From an uncultured Bacilli bacterium (lineage in GTDB: Bacteria > Bacillota_I > Bacilli_A > RF39 > UBA660): DNA of 17,426 bases. Where the stretch lies: contig CANRHO010000007.1 of NCBI GenBank assembly GCA_947630435.1, positions 1 to 17,426 of the forward strand. The letters run 5' to 3'. The notes under the pieces are model-generated. The model was not told where the DNA came from. It was given only the letters and a program-made list of their open reading frames with translations, and ran no database searches. A program made the position numbers and the translations under genes. Of this stretch, positions 8,437 through 15,985 are shown one piece after another; position 1 is the first letter of the stretch, and every line of letters starts with the position of its first letter.

Positions 8437-9739
8437 ATTCAAGTATTTAGCAAAATATAGTTTATTTAAAAAAATAAAAAACAAATGGTTTATAATAGCA
8501 AATATAATTGTTCTAATAATAGTAATAGGACTTGTAAACATCGACTCTATAGTTAAGTTTTTTGGTGGTGATTTTAATAATGAGTTAAAAATTAACGTAA
8601 TAGATAACACTAATTATTATAATGATATTAAAACTGGCTTAGAAGGTGTAAGTGCATATTTATCTAATTCTAAGGTAACGATAAAAAAGGTAGATAATTT
8701 AAAAAAACAAAAGCAAAAATTAAAAGACACAGATGATATTTTACTAGTAATAAATAAAGATGAAAACGTGTTTAACGCTCAATTTATAACAGATTCGTAC
8801 GTTGATATGACAAAGTATGCATCAATCGTATCAGCCCTTAACAGCGTAAAAGAAAAAATCGCTTTACAAAACTCTAACATAGATAAAAATGAACTTTCAA
8901 AAATATCAAAACCAATAAATATAAAAAGAAGCTATGTTAATCAGGAAAAAACAGAAAAAGAAGAAAATTCAAGGAATGTTTTATCGGTTTTATCAATGGT
9001 TATTGTTTTGCCATGCTTTATGTTAATCGTATTTTTAGTGCAAATGATCGGAGCTGAAATAAACGAAGAAAAACAAACCCGTGGAATGGAGATAATAATT
9101 GGTAACGTATCAGCTAAAACTCACTTCTTTTCTAAAATTTTAGCTAGTAATTTATTTGTTTTGCTGCAAGGTGGATTACTTGTTTTGTATGTTTTGGTAG
9201 GTTTATTAATAAGAAAAACATCAATGGCTTCATCTTCTTTGCTAGTTCAAAACGCCTCAAGCAATTTTGATTTTAAAATGATATTTGATACGTTAACAAG
9301 TGGTGGCGTTGTAAACAAATTGGGGTATGTTATTCCACTTATAATAATTCTTTTGGTATTAAGTTTTTTAGCATATTCTCTTTTAGCGGGAATACTTGCT
9401 TCCATGACTACTAACATGGAAAATTATCAGCAACTTCAAACACCTTTAATGGTAATAAGTGTTATAGGATATTATTTAATCTTTTTGTCAACTGCTTTTC
9501 CAGGTTCTTTATTCATAAAGATAATATCTTGTGTTCCGCTTATTTCGATAACTCTTGCCCCAAGTCTTTTGTTATCAGGAGAAATATCGGTAAATGTAAT
9601 AATAATCGCAATTATATTAATTGGTGCATTAGATTACTTATTAATTAAATATGGACTTAAAATTTATAAAGTTGGAATTCTTAATTATTCAGAATCTAAT
9701 TTATGGAAGAAAATGTTTAAAGCGGTTAAAGAAAAGTGA
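8426..9739 (+). CDS. ABC-2 type permease (NatB/YhaP-like)
   Basis: 437 aa membrane partner of the preceding ATPase. One N-terminal membrane helix (about 21-38) is followed by a large extracytoplasmic domain (about 42-185) and then five or six helices (about 186-209, 239-262, 301-326, 340-358, 366-384, 390-409), the ABC2_membrane_3 topology. The cytoplasmic segment AEINEEKQTRGMEIII (210-225) is the conserved element of the family. ATG 8426 follows GTAGGTGA (8413-8420) and lies 11 nt inside the ATPase gene; the in-frame GTG at 8417 overlaps that ribosome site and is less likely. Last gene of the four-gene operon; its TGA stop is inside the terminator stem. Confidence 0.9.
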   Translation: MEDKFKYLAKYSLFKKIKNKWFIIANIIVLIIVIGLVNIDSIVKFFGGDFNNELKINVIDNTNYYNDIKTGLEGVSAYLSNSKVTIKKVDNLKKQKQKLKDTDDILLVINKDENVFNAQFITDSYVDMTKYASIVSALNSVKEKIALQNSNIDKNELSKISKPINIKRSYVNQEKTEKEENSRNVLSVLSMVIVLPCFMLIVFLVQMIGAEINEEKQTRGMEIIIGNVSAKTHFFSKILASNLFVLLQGGLLVLYVLVGLLIRKTSMASSSLLVQNASSNFDFKMIFDTLTSGGVVNKLGYVIPLIIILLVLSFLAYSLLAGILASMTTNMENYQQLQTPLMVISVIGYYLIFLSTAFPGSLFIKIISCVPLISITLAPSLLLSGEISVNVIIIAIILIGALDYLLIKYGLKIYKVGILNYSESNLWKKMFKAVKEK

Positions 9740-9756
9740 TTTTTATCACTTTTTTA
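9732..9756 (+). terminator. Rho-independent terminator of the M16/ABC operon
   Basis: AAAAGTGAT (9732-9740) pairs perfectly with ATCACTTTT (9745-9753) across a TTTT loop, with the T tract continuing to 9756. The permease stop TGA (9737-9739) is part of the left arm. Confidence 0.9.
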
Positions 9757-9966
9757 TATTTCTTTGCTATGATGTTAAAGATAGTGATTAAAAAAGGTTT
9801 AAGATTAGGATTAGTAGCAAAATAAATATATACGTTTTCTGATAAAAAACAATGTCAAGAATAAACAAATTTAATAAAAAAGTATGTTTCATCAGATAAA
9901 ATAGTTATATTTTAAACAAAAAATCATTATAAAATACTACAAATTTCACCAAAATATTATTAGTTA
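9757..9966. other. A/T-rich intergenic stretch, no gene seen
   Basis: About 210 nt with no supported gene. The only small ORF (9769-9825) lacks a ribosome site. A weak promoter candidate for the next gene is TTATAT (9905-9910) with a 17-nt spacer to TATAAA (9928-9933); the -35 match is poor and other A/T-rich -10 matches exist, so no start of transcription is assigned. Confidence 0.4.
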
Positions 9967-9987
9967 TCATATTTTTTTAAAATATGA
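9967..9987 (+). repeat. Inverted repeat directly before the ribosome site
   Basis: TCATATTTT (9967-9975) and AAAATATGA (9979-9987) form a 9-bp hairpin with a TTT loop, ending 1 nt before the AGGAGG ribosome site (9989-9994) of the next gene. It could be a 5' stabiliser, an operator or simply a consequence of A/T richness. Confidence 0.5.
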
Positions 9988-10001
9988 GAGGAGGTGGAAT
10001 T

Positions 10002-10784
10002 TTGAAAAAAATATTTGTTTTTTTGATTTTTGGAATAACAATGTTTTGGTTTTCTTTATCTGCTAAAGCACTAACTAGTTACAAGTATGAAGATTGGATA
10101 GTAGAAGACGGATATGGAGGCAAAGAAAAAATAACAGATAACATAACTAATTTAAAAGGAATATATGATGAAAGCATGGGAATGGATATTGCGCCTTATA
10201 GTAAGAAAAGTAAATCAAAATTAAAAGATGGTATAACAGAAGAAGTAAATGTAGAAATTGATTTTGATAAAATAAATACCGGTGAACTTTTTGAGATAAC
10301 TTTGGGATTACAAAATGGTGCTAATGATTATGTTTCTGAAGCTGTTGTGACAACTGAGAAAACGTCTAATGAAGAAGTAAAATTAAGTGCTGGTTGGGCT
10401 CCGCAATTTTCTTATGCAATAAAAGAAAGCGGTATATATACATACAGATGGGAAATGTTTATAAAGGATAAGGTTACATACGTTAATTTTACGATTTTGG
10501 ATTATGATAAAATACTTGCTACAACCGGTGATATTAATTTAGATAAAATAAAAACTAGTGATACAAAAACACCAATTGCAAATGAAAAAGATGTTTCTGT
10601 AAAATACCTTTGGTTTTGTAACATTAAGGTAAGTGATGGAATAAACGTTTATACAATATTACCAGAAAAAAACGTAACTATTAATCCTAACACTTCTGAT
10701 GAAATTTATGGATATTTTTCATTATTAATAATAAGTTTGTTTTTTATATATTTATTATTTAAATATAAAAGATATAACCAATAA
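10002..10784 (+). CDS. Secreted, C-terminally anchored protein of unknown function
   Basis: 260 aa, no family recognised. The N-terminus is a textbook signal peptide (MKKIFVFLIFGITMF..., probable cleavage after AKA, residue 23). The middle is hydrophilic and beta-rich in appearance, with no catalytic motif I can name. The tail has NPNTS (228-232), a hydrophobic stretch (about 236-253) and the basic end KYKRYNQ: the plan of a sortase sorting signal, though the pentapeptide is not LPxTG; a plain membrane anchor is the alternative. The start is TTG 10002: AGGAGG (9989-9994) lies 7 nt upstream and translation from here gives the clean signal peptide, whereas ATG 9984 precedes the ribosome site. 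It is monocistronic, between two terminators. Confidence 0.75.
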   Translation: MKKIFVFLIFGITMFWFSLSAKALTSYKYEDWIVEDGYGGKEKITDNITNLKGIYDESMGMDIAPYSKKSKSKLKDGITEEVNVEIDFDKINTGELFEITLGLQNGANDYVSEAVVTTEKTSNEEVKLSAGWAPQFSYAIKESGIYTYRWEMFIKDKVTYVNFTILDYDKILATTGDINLDKIKTSDTKTPIANEKDVSVKYLWFCNIKVSDGINVYTILPEKNVTINPNTSDEIYGYFSLLIISLFFIYLLFKYKRYNQ

Positions 10785-10789
10785 TACTT

Positions 10790-10820
10790 AAAACATGCTA
10801 ACTTTTATTAGCGTGTTTTT
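10790..10820 (+). terminator. Rho-independent terminator after the surface-protein gene
   Basis: AAAACATGCTAA (10790-10801) pairs with TTAGCGTGTTTT (10808-10819) with one T-G wobble and a 6-nt loop, followed by a short T tract. Confidence 0.85.
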
Positions 10821-10831
10821 ATTTATAATTA

Positions 10832-10860
10832 TTGAAATAAAAACAAAAATGAATTACAAT
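10832..10860 (+). promoter_or_regulatory. Sigma-A type promoter of dnaB-dnaI
   Basis: TTGAAA (10832-10837), 17-nt spacer, TACAAT (10855-10860). Predicted transcription start near 10867, directly upstream of the GAGGAGGG ribosome site at 10869-10876. Confidence 0.75.
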
Positions 10861-10883
10861 ATTATTTGAGGAGGGTTTCTATT

Positions 10884-12182
10884 ATGAAAGAAATTAATGT
10901 TTTGCCAGCGGACACTTTTGTAGTAGTAAACCGTACGATACTAAACGAAAGTGATAGAAAAATAATAAGTATGTTATATCAACCAATAATTGGTAGTATG
11001 GCGGTTAGTTTATATTATACTTTATGGGCGGATTTAGATAAGACTGAACTTTTAAGCGCTGAATATACTCATCATCATTTAATGACTAGCTTAAGAATAA
11101 AAATGGATCTTATTATATCAGCAAGAAAGAAATTAGAAGCTGTAGGACTTTTAAAAACATTTGTAAAAAAGGGAAACGTTAATAACTATGTATATGAGAT
11201 ATTCTCTCCAATGAGCGCCTCTGAATTTTTTAATCATCCGATATTAAATATTGTTTTATATAATAACGTTGGTAAAAAAGAGCATGAAAACTTAGTTAAG
11301 TATTTTAAGATTCCAAAGATTAATCTATCTTCATACGATGAAATTACAAGCAATTTTGATGAAGTTTTTGAAAGCATGCCAATGTCTTCGTATGATAATT
11401 TAAACGAGGACTTTAAAACGTGTAAAACCGGGGAAATAAAAGTAGATGATTCTTTTGATTTTGATTTATTAATATCCTTAGTGCCAAATGGAGTTATATC
11501 AAGTAAAACTTTTAGCAAGGAAGTAAAAGTTTTGATTAACAATTTGTCATTTATATACAACATGGATGAAGATGACATGAAAGCTCCAATAATAAATTCC
11601 ATAAAAGAAAATGGGCTAGTTGATAAGGTATTACTTAGAAAAAACGTTAGAAATTATTATAGATATGAAAATCAAAATAAGCTTCCATCACTTATTTATA
11701 AAAGTCAGCCTGAATATTTAAGAAATCCTGTTGGTTCTGATGATAAAAGATCTAAAATGATATACGTATTTGAAAATACCACACCATATAATTTTTTAAA
11801 GGGTAGAAGTAATGGAGCTAAACCATCTACTAGGGATTTAAATTTGTTAGAGTCGTTGCTTAATGATTTTAAGCTTAATCCGGGTGTAGTAAACGTACTT
11901 GTTGATTATGTTTTAAAAATTAATAATAAGAAATTAACTAGACCTTTCGTGGAAACGATTGCATCGCAGTGGAAAAGGCTTAATGTAGAAACTGTTGAAG
12001 AAGCAATGAAAGCCGCGGAAAAAGAGTATAAACGTACTAAGCAAACAATAGAAAACAAGCCTTTAGCAAAAACGGTTAAAGAAGAAATATTACCAGAGTG
12101 GTTTAATCAAAGTATTAAAAAAGAAAAAATAAGTGATGAAGATGAAAAATCACTTAAGGATATGTTAAGAGAATTTTCGTAA
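10884..12182 (+). CDS. dnaB: Replication initiation/membrane attachment protein DnaB
   Basis: 432 aa Firmicutes DnaB (not the E. coli helicase of the same name). It acts with DnaD and DnaI to load the replicative helicase DnaC at the origin and at restarted forks. The N-terminal winged-helix DDBH1 domain (about 10-110) contains DRKIISMLYQPIIGSMAVSL. The C-terminal DnaD-like DDBH2 domain (about 318-385) has LNPGVVNVLVDYVLKINNK and the conserved Y/FxxxIxxxW element as F355, I359, W363. The tail ends with LPEWFNQ, typical of DnaB/DnaD. ATG 10884 is preferred over an in-frame TTG at 10866 because GAGGAGGG (10869-10876) lies between them. dnaI follows after 12 nt, as in Bacillus. Confidence 0.93.
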   Translation: MKEINVLPADTFVVVNRTILNESDRKIISMLYQPIIGSMAVSLYYTLWADLDKTELLSAEYTHHHLMTSLRIKMDLIISARKKLEAVGLLKTFVKKGNVNNYVYEIFSPMSASEFFNHPILNIVLYNNVGKKEHENLVKYFKIPKINLSSYDEITSNFDEVFESMPMSSYDNLNEDFKTCKTGEIKVDDSFDFDLLISLVPNGVISSKTFSKEVKVLINNLSFIYNMDEDDMKAPIINSIKENGLVDKVLLRKNVRNYYRYENQNKLPSLIYKSQPEYLRNPVGSDDKRSKMIYVFENTTPYNFLKGRSNGAKPSTRDLNLLESLLNDFKLNPGVVNVLVDYVLKINNKKLTRPFVETIASQWKRLNVETVEEAMKAAEKEYKRTKQTIENKPLAKTVKEEILPEWFNQSIKKEKISDEDEKSLKDMLREFS

Positions 12183-12194
12183 AAAGGAGTTATT

Positions 12195-13121
12195 ATGGAA
12201 AACATTAATGCGAGTGTAAAAGGCATAAAAGACTTAGATTATAAATTAAAGGTAACTTATGAAAAAGCGTTAAAAAATGATACGTTTAAGGAATTGGTAA
12301 GTAGTATAAATTTAAACGATAAATTCTTAATGAAGTATACTTCTAAATTAGAAGATGCATCATTAGAATATAAAAATTGTAAGAATTGTAAAGGTCTTGC
12401 AATGTGTAAAAACGTAGTGAATGGTTATTGTTATTTACCATTAGTAGATGGCGAAAAACTCAATTTTTCTTATGTTGCTTGCAAGTATAAAAATAAAAAT
12501 ATAAAAGATACTAAATATCAAAAAAACGTAACTAGTATTGATATTCCAAAGGAAATAAAAGAGGCTAGGATAAAAGATATATATACTGATGATAACAGTA
12601 GAAAAGACGTAATTAAGTGGATTTTAAAATATGTTAAAGATTATAAAAACAATAATATAGGTAAAGGTTTATATCTTCATGGAAATTTTGGCTGTGGAAA
12701 AACTTATTTAATATCAGCATTATTTAATGAACTTGCTAAAGATGGTGTAAAAAGCGTTATAGTGTATTTTCCTGAATATCTAAGAAGTCTAAAATCTAGT
12801 TATGGTTCTTCATCTAATGATGAGTTTAAGGAAAAATATAATGAAGTTAAGTATGCTAAATTACTTTTAATTGATGATTTGGGTGCGGAATCGGTAACGT
12901 CTTGGAGTAGGGATGAGATACTAGGTAGTATTTTACAATACAGAATGCAAGAAGGGTTACCTACTTTCATAACTTCAAATTTAAACGAAAAGGAGTTACA
13001 AGAACATTTAAGTCTAACAACAACTAATAGGTTGGAAAGAGTAAAAGCAGTAAGAATAATTGAAAGAATAAAGCAACTTACTGAAGATATTGAAATGATT
13101 GGTGAAAATAATAGAAAGTAA
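12195..13121 (+). CDS. dnaI: Primosomal helicase loader DnaI
   Basis: 308 aa AAA+ ATPase that opens or assembles the replicative helicase ring on DNA. The N-terminal helicase-binding domain carries a Cys cluster (C62, C65, C71, C79, C96) consistent with the zinc site known in Bacillus DnaI. The AAA+ domain has Walker A GNFGCGKT (163-170), Walker B LLLIDDLG (223-230), sensor I TSN (260-262) and basic residues R279/R282 in TNRLERVK near the expected arginine finger. AAGGAG (12184-12189) lies 5 nt before the ATG. It shares the dnaB promoter. No terminator follows: the threonine T-box promoter begins directly after the stop codon, so read-through transcripts would enter the T-box leader. Confidence 0.94.
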   Translation: MENINASVKGIKDLDYKLKVTYEKALKNDTFKELVSSINLNDKFLMKYTSKLEDASLEYKNCKNCKGLAMCKNVVNGYCYLPLVDGEKLNFSYVACKYKNKNIKDTKYQKNVTSIDIPKEIKEARIKDIYTDDNSRKDVIKWILKYVKDYKNNNIGKGLYLHGNFGCGKTYLISALFNELAKDGVKSVIVYFPEYLRSLKSSYGSSSNDEFKEKYNEVKYAKLLLIDDLGAESVTSWSRDEILGSILQYRMQEGLPTFITSNLNEKELQEHLSLTTTNRLERVKAVRIIERIKQLTEDIEMIGENNRK

Positions 13122-13150
13122 TTGACTATTTAATATAAAAGTAGTATTAT
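13122..13150 (+). promoter_or_regulatory. Promoter of the threonine T-box operon
   Basis: TTGACT (13122-13127), 17-nt spacer, TATTAT (13145-13150). The -35 starts on the base after the dnaI stop codon. Predicted transcription start is near 13157. Confidence 0.75.
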
Positions 13151-13156
13151 TTTGGT

Positions 13157-13360
13157 ATAAATGTGATTATCAAAGACATGGTTTTATAGTGATGTTTAAA
13201 AGAGAGTCTATGATGGTGAAAATTAGATAAACTAATTATAAAATTACTACTTTGTAAGCAGGTCTTGAAAAAGAATCCCGTGTTTAAAAGCACGTTATCA
13301 AATTAAGTTAAAGTAAGGATGGTACCGTGCTTTTGCACTCCTTTGGTATCATCTTTTTTT
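13157..13360 (+). promoter_or_regulatory. Threonine T-box riboswitch
   Basis: A tRNA-sensing leader that lets transcription continue when uncharged tRNA-Thr accumulates. Stem I can be drawn from about 13163 to 13257: CAAAG/CUUUG (13171-13175/13250-13254), GGUUUUAUAG/UUAUAAAAUU (13180-13189/13236-13245), GUUUA/UAAAC (13194-13198/13228-13232), the AGAGAG bulge (13201-13206) and the distal loop GGUGAAAA. The 3' side of the internal loop reads ACUA (13246-13249), so ACU (Thr) is the best specifier. Stem III is CGUGU/GCACG (13279-13283/13290-13294). The T-box AAGGAUGGUACCGUG is 13315-13329; the antiterminator pairs AAGGA with UCCUU (13339-13343) around the 7-nt bulge UGGUACC and the GUGC/GCAC helix. 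UGGU (13320-13323) should pair with an ACCA tRNA end. No obvious Stem II region is present. Class is certain; exact Stem I pairing is by eye. Confidence 0.95.
13318..13360 (+). terminator. T-box regulated terminator
   Basis: GATGGTACC (13318-13326) pairs with GGTATCATC (13345-13353, one G-U wobble), enclosing the GTGC/GCAC hairpin, followed by seven T (13354-13360). It uses the same bases as the antiterminator (13315-13343), so the two are mutually exclusive. It would also stop read-through from dnaB-dnaI. Confidence 0.93.
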
Positions 13361-13379
13361 ATAGAAAGAAGGTGTTTTA

Positions 13380-14159
13380 ATGGTGGAAAAATGGAAGTTA
13401 TCATTAAAAGAATTTTTAGAACGATATGAACAAGATGATGATGTTGTGGGGGCTATTTTATGTGGTAGTTACGCAAATGACAATTATAACGAATATTCAG
13501 ATATTGATGTTTATTTAGTTATGAAAAACAGTGCAAATTATCAAGAAAGGGGTAATGTTGATTCTAATAGTTATTTAATAGAATATTTTAAAAGCCCAGT
13601 ATGGAAAATTAAAAAGAATATGGAAGATGAATATAATATTAATAAATTAACTACTGCTAATATGTTTGCATATGGTAAAGTAATATACGATTTAGATGGA
13701 AGCGTAAAAGAATTACAAGACTTTGCATTAGAATACATAGATAAGCCATTAAACGGTATTAGCACTCGAAAATTATATAATAATAATTATTTTATATGGG
13801 ATAATTTAGATGAGTTAAAAACAAGTTTAAACGAAAATAATCCGCAGTTTAATTTTATATATTATAGATTGTTAGATATTGTATATGATAGTTATTGTGA
13901 ATATCTAAGTATACCAAAACTTCCTAAAACAAAGATATATAAAATATTAACAAATGAAGATTATAGAAGAAAGTATCATGTGTTTAGATTACCAGAAGAT
14001 GAATTTATTAAATTATATATAAATTGTTTTGAAATTCAAAAACCAGAAGTTATGTACAAAAATATAGAAAATTTAATAAATTATTATTATAAGAAACAAG
14101 GCGGGTTTAACATAAGAACTTTTCTATTAAGAACCGAAAATATAAAGGAGGAAGAATAA
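13380..14159 (+). CDS. Pol-beta superfamily nucleotidyltransferase of unknown role
   Basis: 259 aa. Residues 22-48 carry the nucleotidyltransferase fold signature: ILCGSYANDNYNEYSDIDVY, with G29-S30 and the metal-binding D41 and D43; E68 in LIEYF is a plausible third carboxylate. The remaining two thirds (about 85-259) look helical and match nothing I can name. The family includes antibiotic nucleotidyltransferases (kanamycin, lincosamide), MNT antitoxins and MenT-type enzymes that modify tRNA; none is demonstrated here, and no HEPN partner is adjacent. The gene lies between the threonine T-box and thrS, has its own ribosome site (GAAGGTG, 13368-13374), and its TAA shares one base with the thrS ATG, so it is expressed with ThrRS in response to threonine shortage. 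A resistance enzyme carried by chance is the dull alternative. Confidence 0.8.
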   Translation: MVEKWKLSLKEFLERYEQDDDVVGAILCGSYANDNYNEYSDIDVYLVMKNSANYQERGNVDSNSYLIEYFKSPVWKIKKNMEDEYNINKLTTANMFAYGKVIYDLDGSVKELQDFALEYIDKPLNGISTRKLYNNNYFIWDNLDELKTSLNENNPQFNFIYYRLLDIVYDSYCEYLSIPKLPKTKIYKILTNEDYRRKYHVFRLPEDEFIKLYINCFEIQKPEVMYKNIENLINYYYKKQGGFNIRTFLLRTENIKEEE

Positions 14160-15925
14160 TGATAAATATAAAAGAAAATGAAAAATTAAGCATTTTAAAT
14201 CATAGCTGTGCACATTTACTTGCGCAGGCGGTAAAACATTTATATCCAGAAGCTAAGTTTTGGGTAGGACCTGTTATAGAAGAAGGTTTTTACTATGATA
14301 TAGATTTAGGTGATAAAACTTTAACTAATGAAGATTTAGTAAAAATTGAAAAAGAAATGAAAAAATGTGCTAAAGCAGATAAAAGAATTTATAGAGAAGA
14401 AATATCTAAAAAAGAAGCTTTAGAAAAGTTTAAAGATGATCCTTATAAAATAGATTTAATTAATAGAATGGATGAGGAGAACACGGTTATTTCTTGTTAT
14501 ACACAAGGGGATTTTACTGATCTTTGTCGTGGACCTCATGTTGATACAACTAAGAAAATGAAATATTTTAAATTACTTAAGTTTTCTGGTGCATATTGGA
14601 AAGGCGATTCAAAAAATAAGATGCTTCAAAGAATATATGGTGTGTGTTTTGAAAACGAAGGAGATTTAAATAATTATTTAAATGAGCTAGAAGAAAGAAA
14701 GCAAAGGGACCATAGAAAAATAGGTAAAGAACAAGAACTATTCATGAACCACGAGTTAGTTGGAGCAGGAATGCCAATATGGCTTCCAAATGGTGCAATA
14801 ATACGTAAGGAACTTGAAAACTATATTTACGAAAAAGAAAGAAAACTAGGTTATGAACACGTATACTCTCCTTGCGTTGGAACGGTTGATTTATACAAAA
14901 CTTCAGGGCACTGGGATCATTATAAAGAAAACATGTTTCCTTCTATGAAGGTTGATGAAGAAGAATTTGTATTAAGACCAATGAATTGCCCACATCACAT
15001 GCTTGTTTACAAAAACAAACTACATTCTTATCGTGATTTACCAATTAGAATAGGTGAGTTTGCAACTGATTTTAGGTACGAAGCATCAGGGGCTGTTAAA
15101 GGATTAGAAAGAGTAAGATGTATGTGTCAAAACGACGCGCATTTGTTTGTTACGACAGAACAAATTGGTGAAGAATTTAAAAAAGTAGTTAGTTTAATAC
15201 TTGATGTTTATAAGGATTTTGGAATTAAGGAATATAAGTTTAGATTATCCCTTAGGGATAAAGAAGACAAAGAAAAATATTTTGATGATGACGAAATGTG
15301 GAACAAGGCAGAAGATAAGCTAAGGGAAGTTTTAAACGAACTTAAAGTAGATTATTTTGAAGCCATAGGAGAAGCTGCTTTTTATGGACCAAAACTTGAC
15401 GTTGAAGTAAAACCAGCGGTTGGCCCGGAAGTTACTTTATCTACTTGTCAACTAGACTTTTTACTTCCAAGAAAGTTTGATCTATCATACGTAGATAAAA
15501 ACGGTGAAAAAAAGGTTCCAGTTGTTCTTCACAGGGCAATATTTGGTACGTTTGATAGGTTTACTGCCTTTTTAATAGAAGAAACCAAGGGAGCTTTTCC
15601 AACTTGGCTTGCACCGGTTCAAGTTAACGTAATACCCGTTAATAACAATTATCATTTGGAATATGCAAACGAAATATTTAATTTACTAAAAGAAAAAAAC
15701 ATAAGGGTACAGTTAGATGATAGAGATGAAAAACTATCTTATAAAATTAGAGAAGCACAAACTAAAAAAATACCTATTACGTTAATATTAGGTGATAAAG
15801 AAAAACAAGAAAACTTAATAAGTTATAGAAGACATGGTTCTGATAAAACTTATTCAGTTGAAAAAAATATGTTCATAGAACTTTTACTTAATGAGATAAG
15901 AGATAAAAGAAGTAAAGAAAATTAA
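14159..15925 (+). CDS. thrS: Threonyl-tRNA synthetase lacking the TGS domain
   Basis: 588 aa class II synthetase that charges tRNA-Thr. The protein starts directly at the editing domain: HSCAH (H15, H19) and CRGPH (C123, H127) are the site that clears mischarged Ser-tRNA-Thr. The catalytic domain has the zinc ligands C277 (MNCPHH), H328 (QNDAH) and H458 (VVLHRA), and motif 2 in FRYEASGAVKGLERVR. The anticodon-binding domain begins near PTWLAPVQVNVIPV (481) and is complete. Typical bacterial ThrRS is about 640 aa because of an N-terminal TGS domain of about 60 residues; here the upstream sequence is the overlapping nucleotidyltransferase gene, so TGS is truly absent. The start is fixed by AAAGGAGG (14144-14151). 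Regulated by the threonine T-box at 13157-13360. Confidence 0.97.
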   Translation: MINIKENEKLSILNHSCAHLLAQAVKHLYPEAKFWVGPVIEEGFYYDIDLGDKTLTNEDLVKIEKEMKKCAKADKRIYREEISKKEALEKFKDDPYKIDLINRMDEENTVISCYTQGDFTDLCRGPHVDTTKKMKYFKLLKFSGAYWKGDSKNKMLQRIYGVCFENEGDLNNYLNELEERKQRDHRKIGKEQELFMNHELVGAGMPIWLPNGAIIRKELENYIYEKERKLGYEHVYSPCVGTVDLYKTSGHWDHYKENMFPSMKVDEEEFVLRPMNCPHHMLVYKNKLHSYRDLPIRIGEFATDFRYEASGAVKGLERVRCMCQNDAHLFVTTEQIGEEFKKVVSLILDVYKDFGIKEYKFRLSLRDKEDKEKYFDDDEMWNKAEDKLREVLNELKVDYFEAIGEAAFYGPKLDVEVKPAVGPEVTLSTCQLDFLLPRKFDLSYVDKNGEKKVPVVLHRAIFGTFDRFTAFLIEETKGAFPTWLAPVQVNVIPVNNNYHLEYANEIFNLLKEKNIRVQLDDRDEKLSYKIREAQTKKIPITLILGDKEKQENLISYRRHGSDKTYSVEKNMFIELLLNEIRDKRSKEN

Positions 15926-15957
15926 TAAAATAATATCTTGATTTGAATTTTATTTTT
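15924..15957 (+). terminator. Possible weak terminator after thrS
   Basis: AATAAAAT (15924-15931) pairs with ATTTTATT (15947-15954), then TTT. The stem is A/T only and overlaps the next promoter's -35, so function is doubtful. Confidence 0.25.
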
Positions 15958-15966
15958 TGATATACT
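15938..15966 (+). promoter_or_regulatory. Promoter of the leader RNA and DUF2798 gene
   Basis: TTGATT (15938-15943), 17-nt spacer, TATACT (15961-15966). Predicted transcription start near 15973, giving a leader of about 137 nt before the DUF2798 start codon. Confidence 0.65.
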
Positions 15967-15985
15967 TTAAAAGTAATTTTTTTAA

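Noticed and set aside
9769..9825. Small cationic peptide ORF (18 codons) just after the M16/ABC operon, considered as a peptide substrate
   Set aside because: No ribosome-binding sequence, lies beyond the operon terminator, no leader/core organisation, and such ORFs are expected by chance.
9984..10001. ATG 9984 as the start of the surface-protein gene
   Set aside because: It lies upstream of the AGGAGG ribosome site and would add MRGGGI before an otherwise standard signal peptide; TTG 10002 fits better.
11234..11602. Open frame on the - strand inside dnaB
   Set aside because: Shadow of the DnaB coding sequence, no ribosome site, no recognisable protein.
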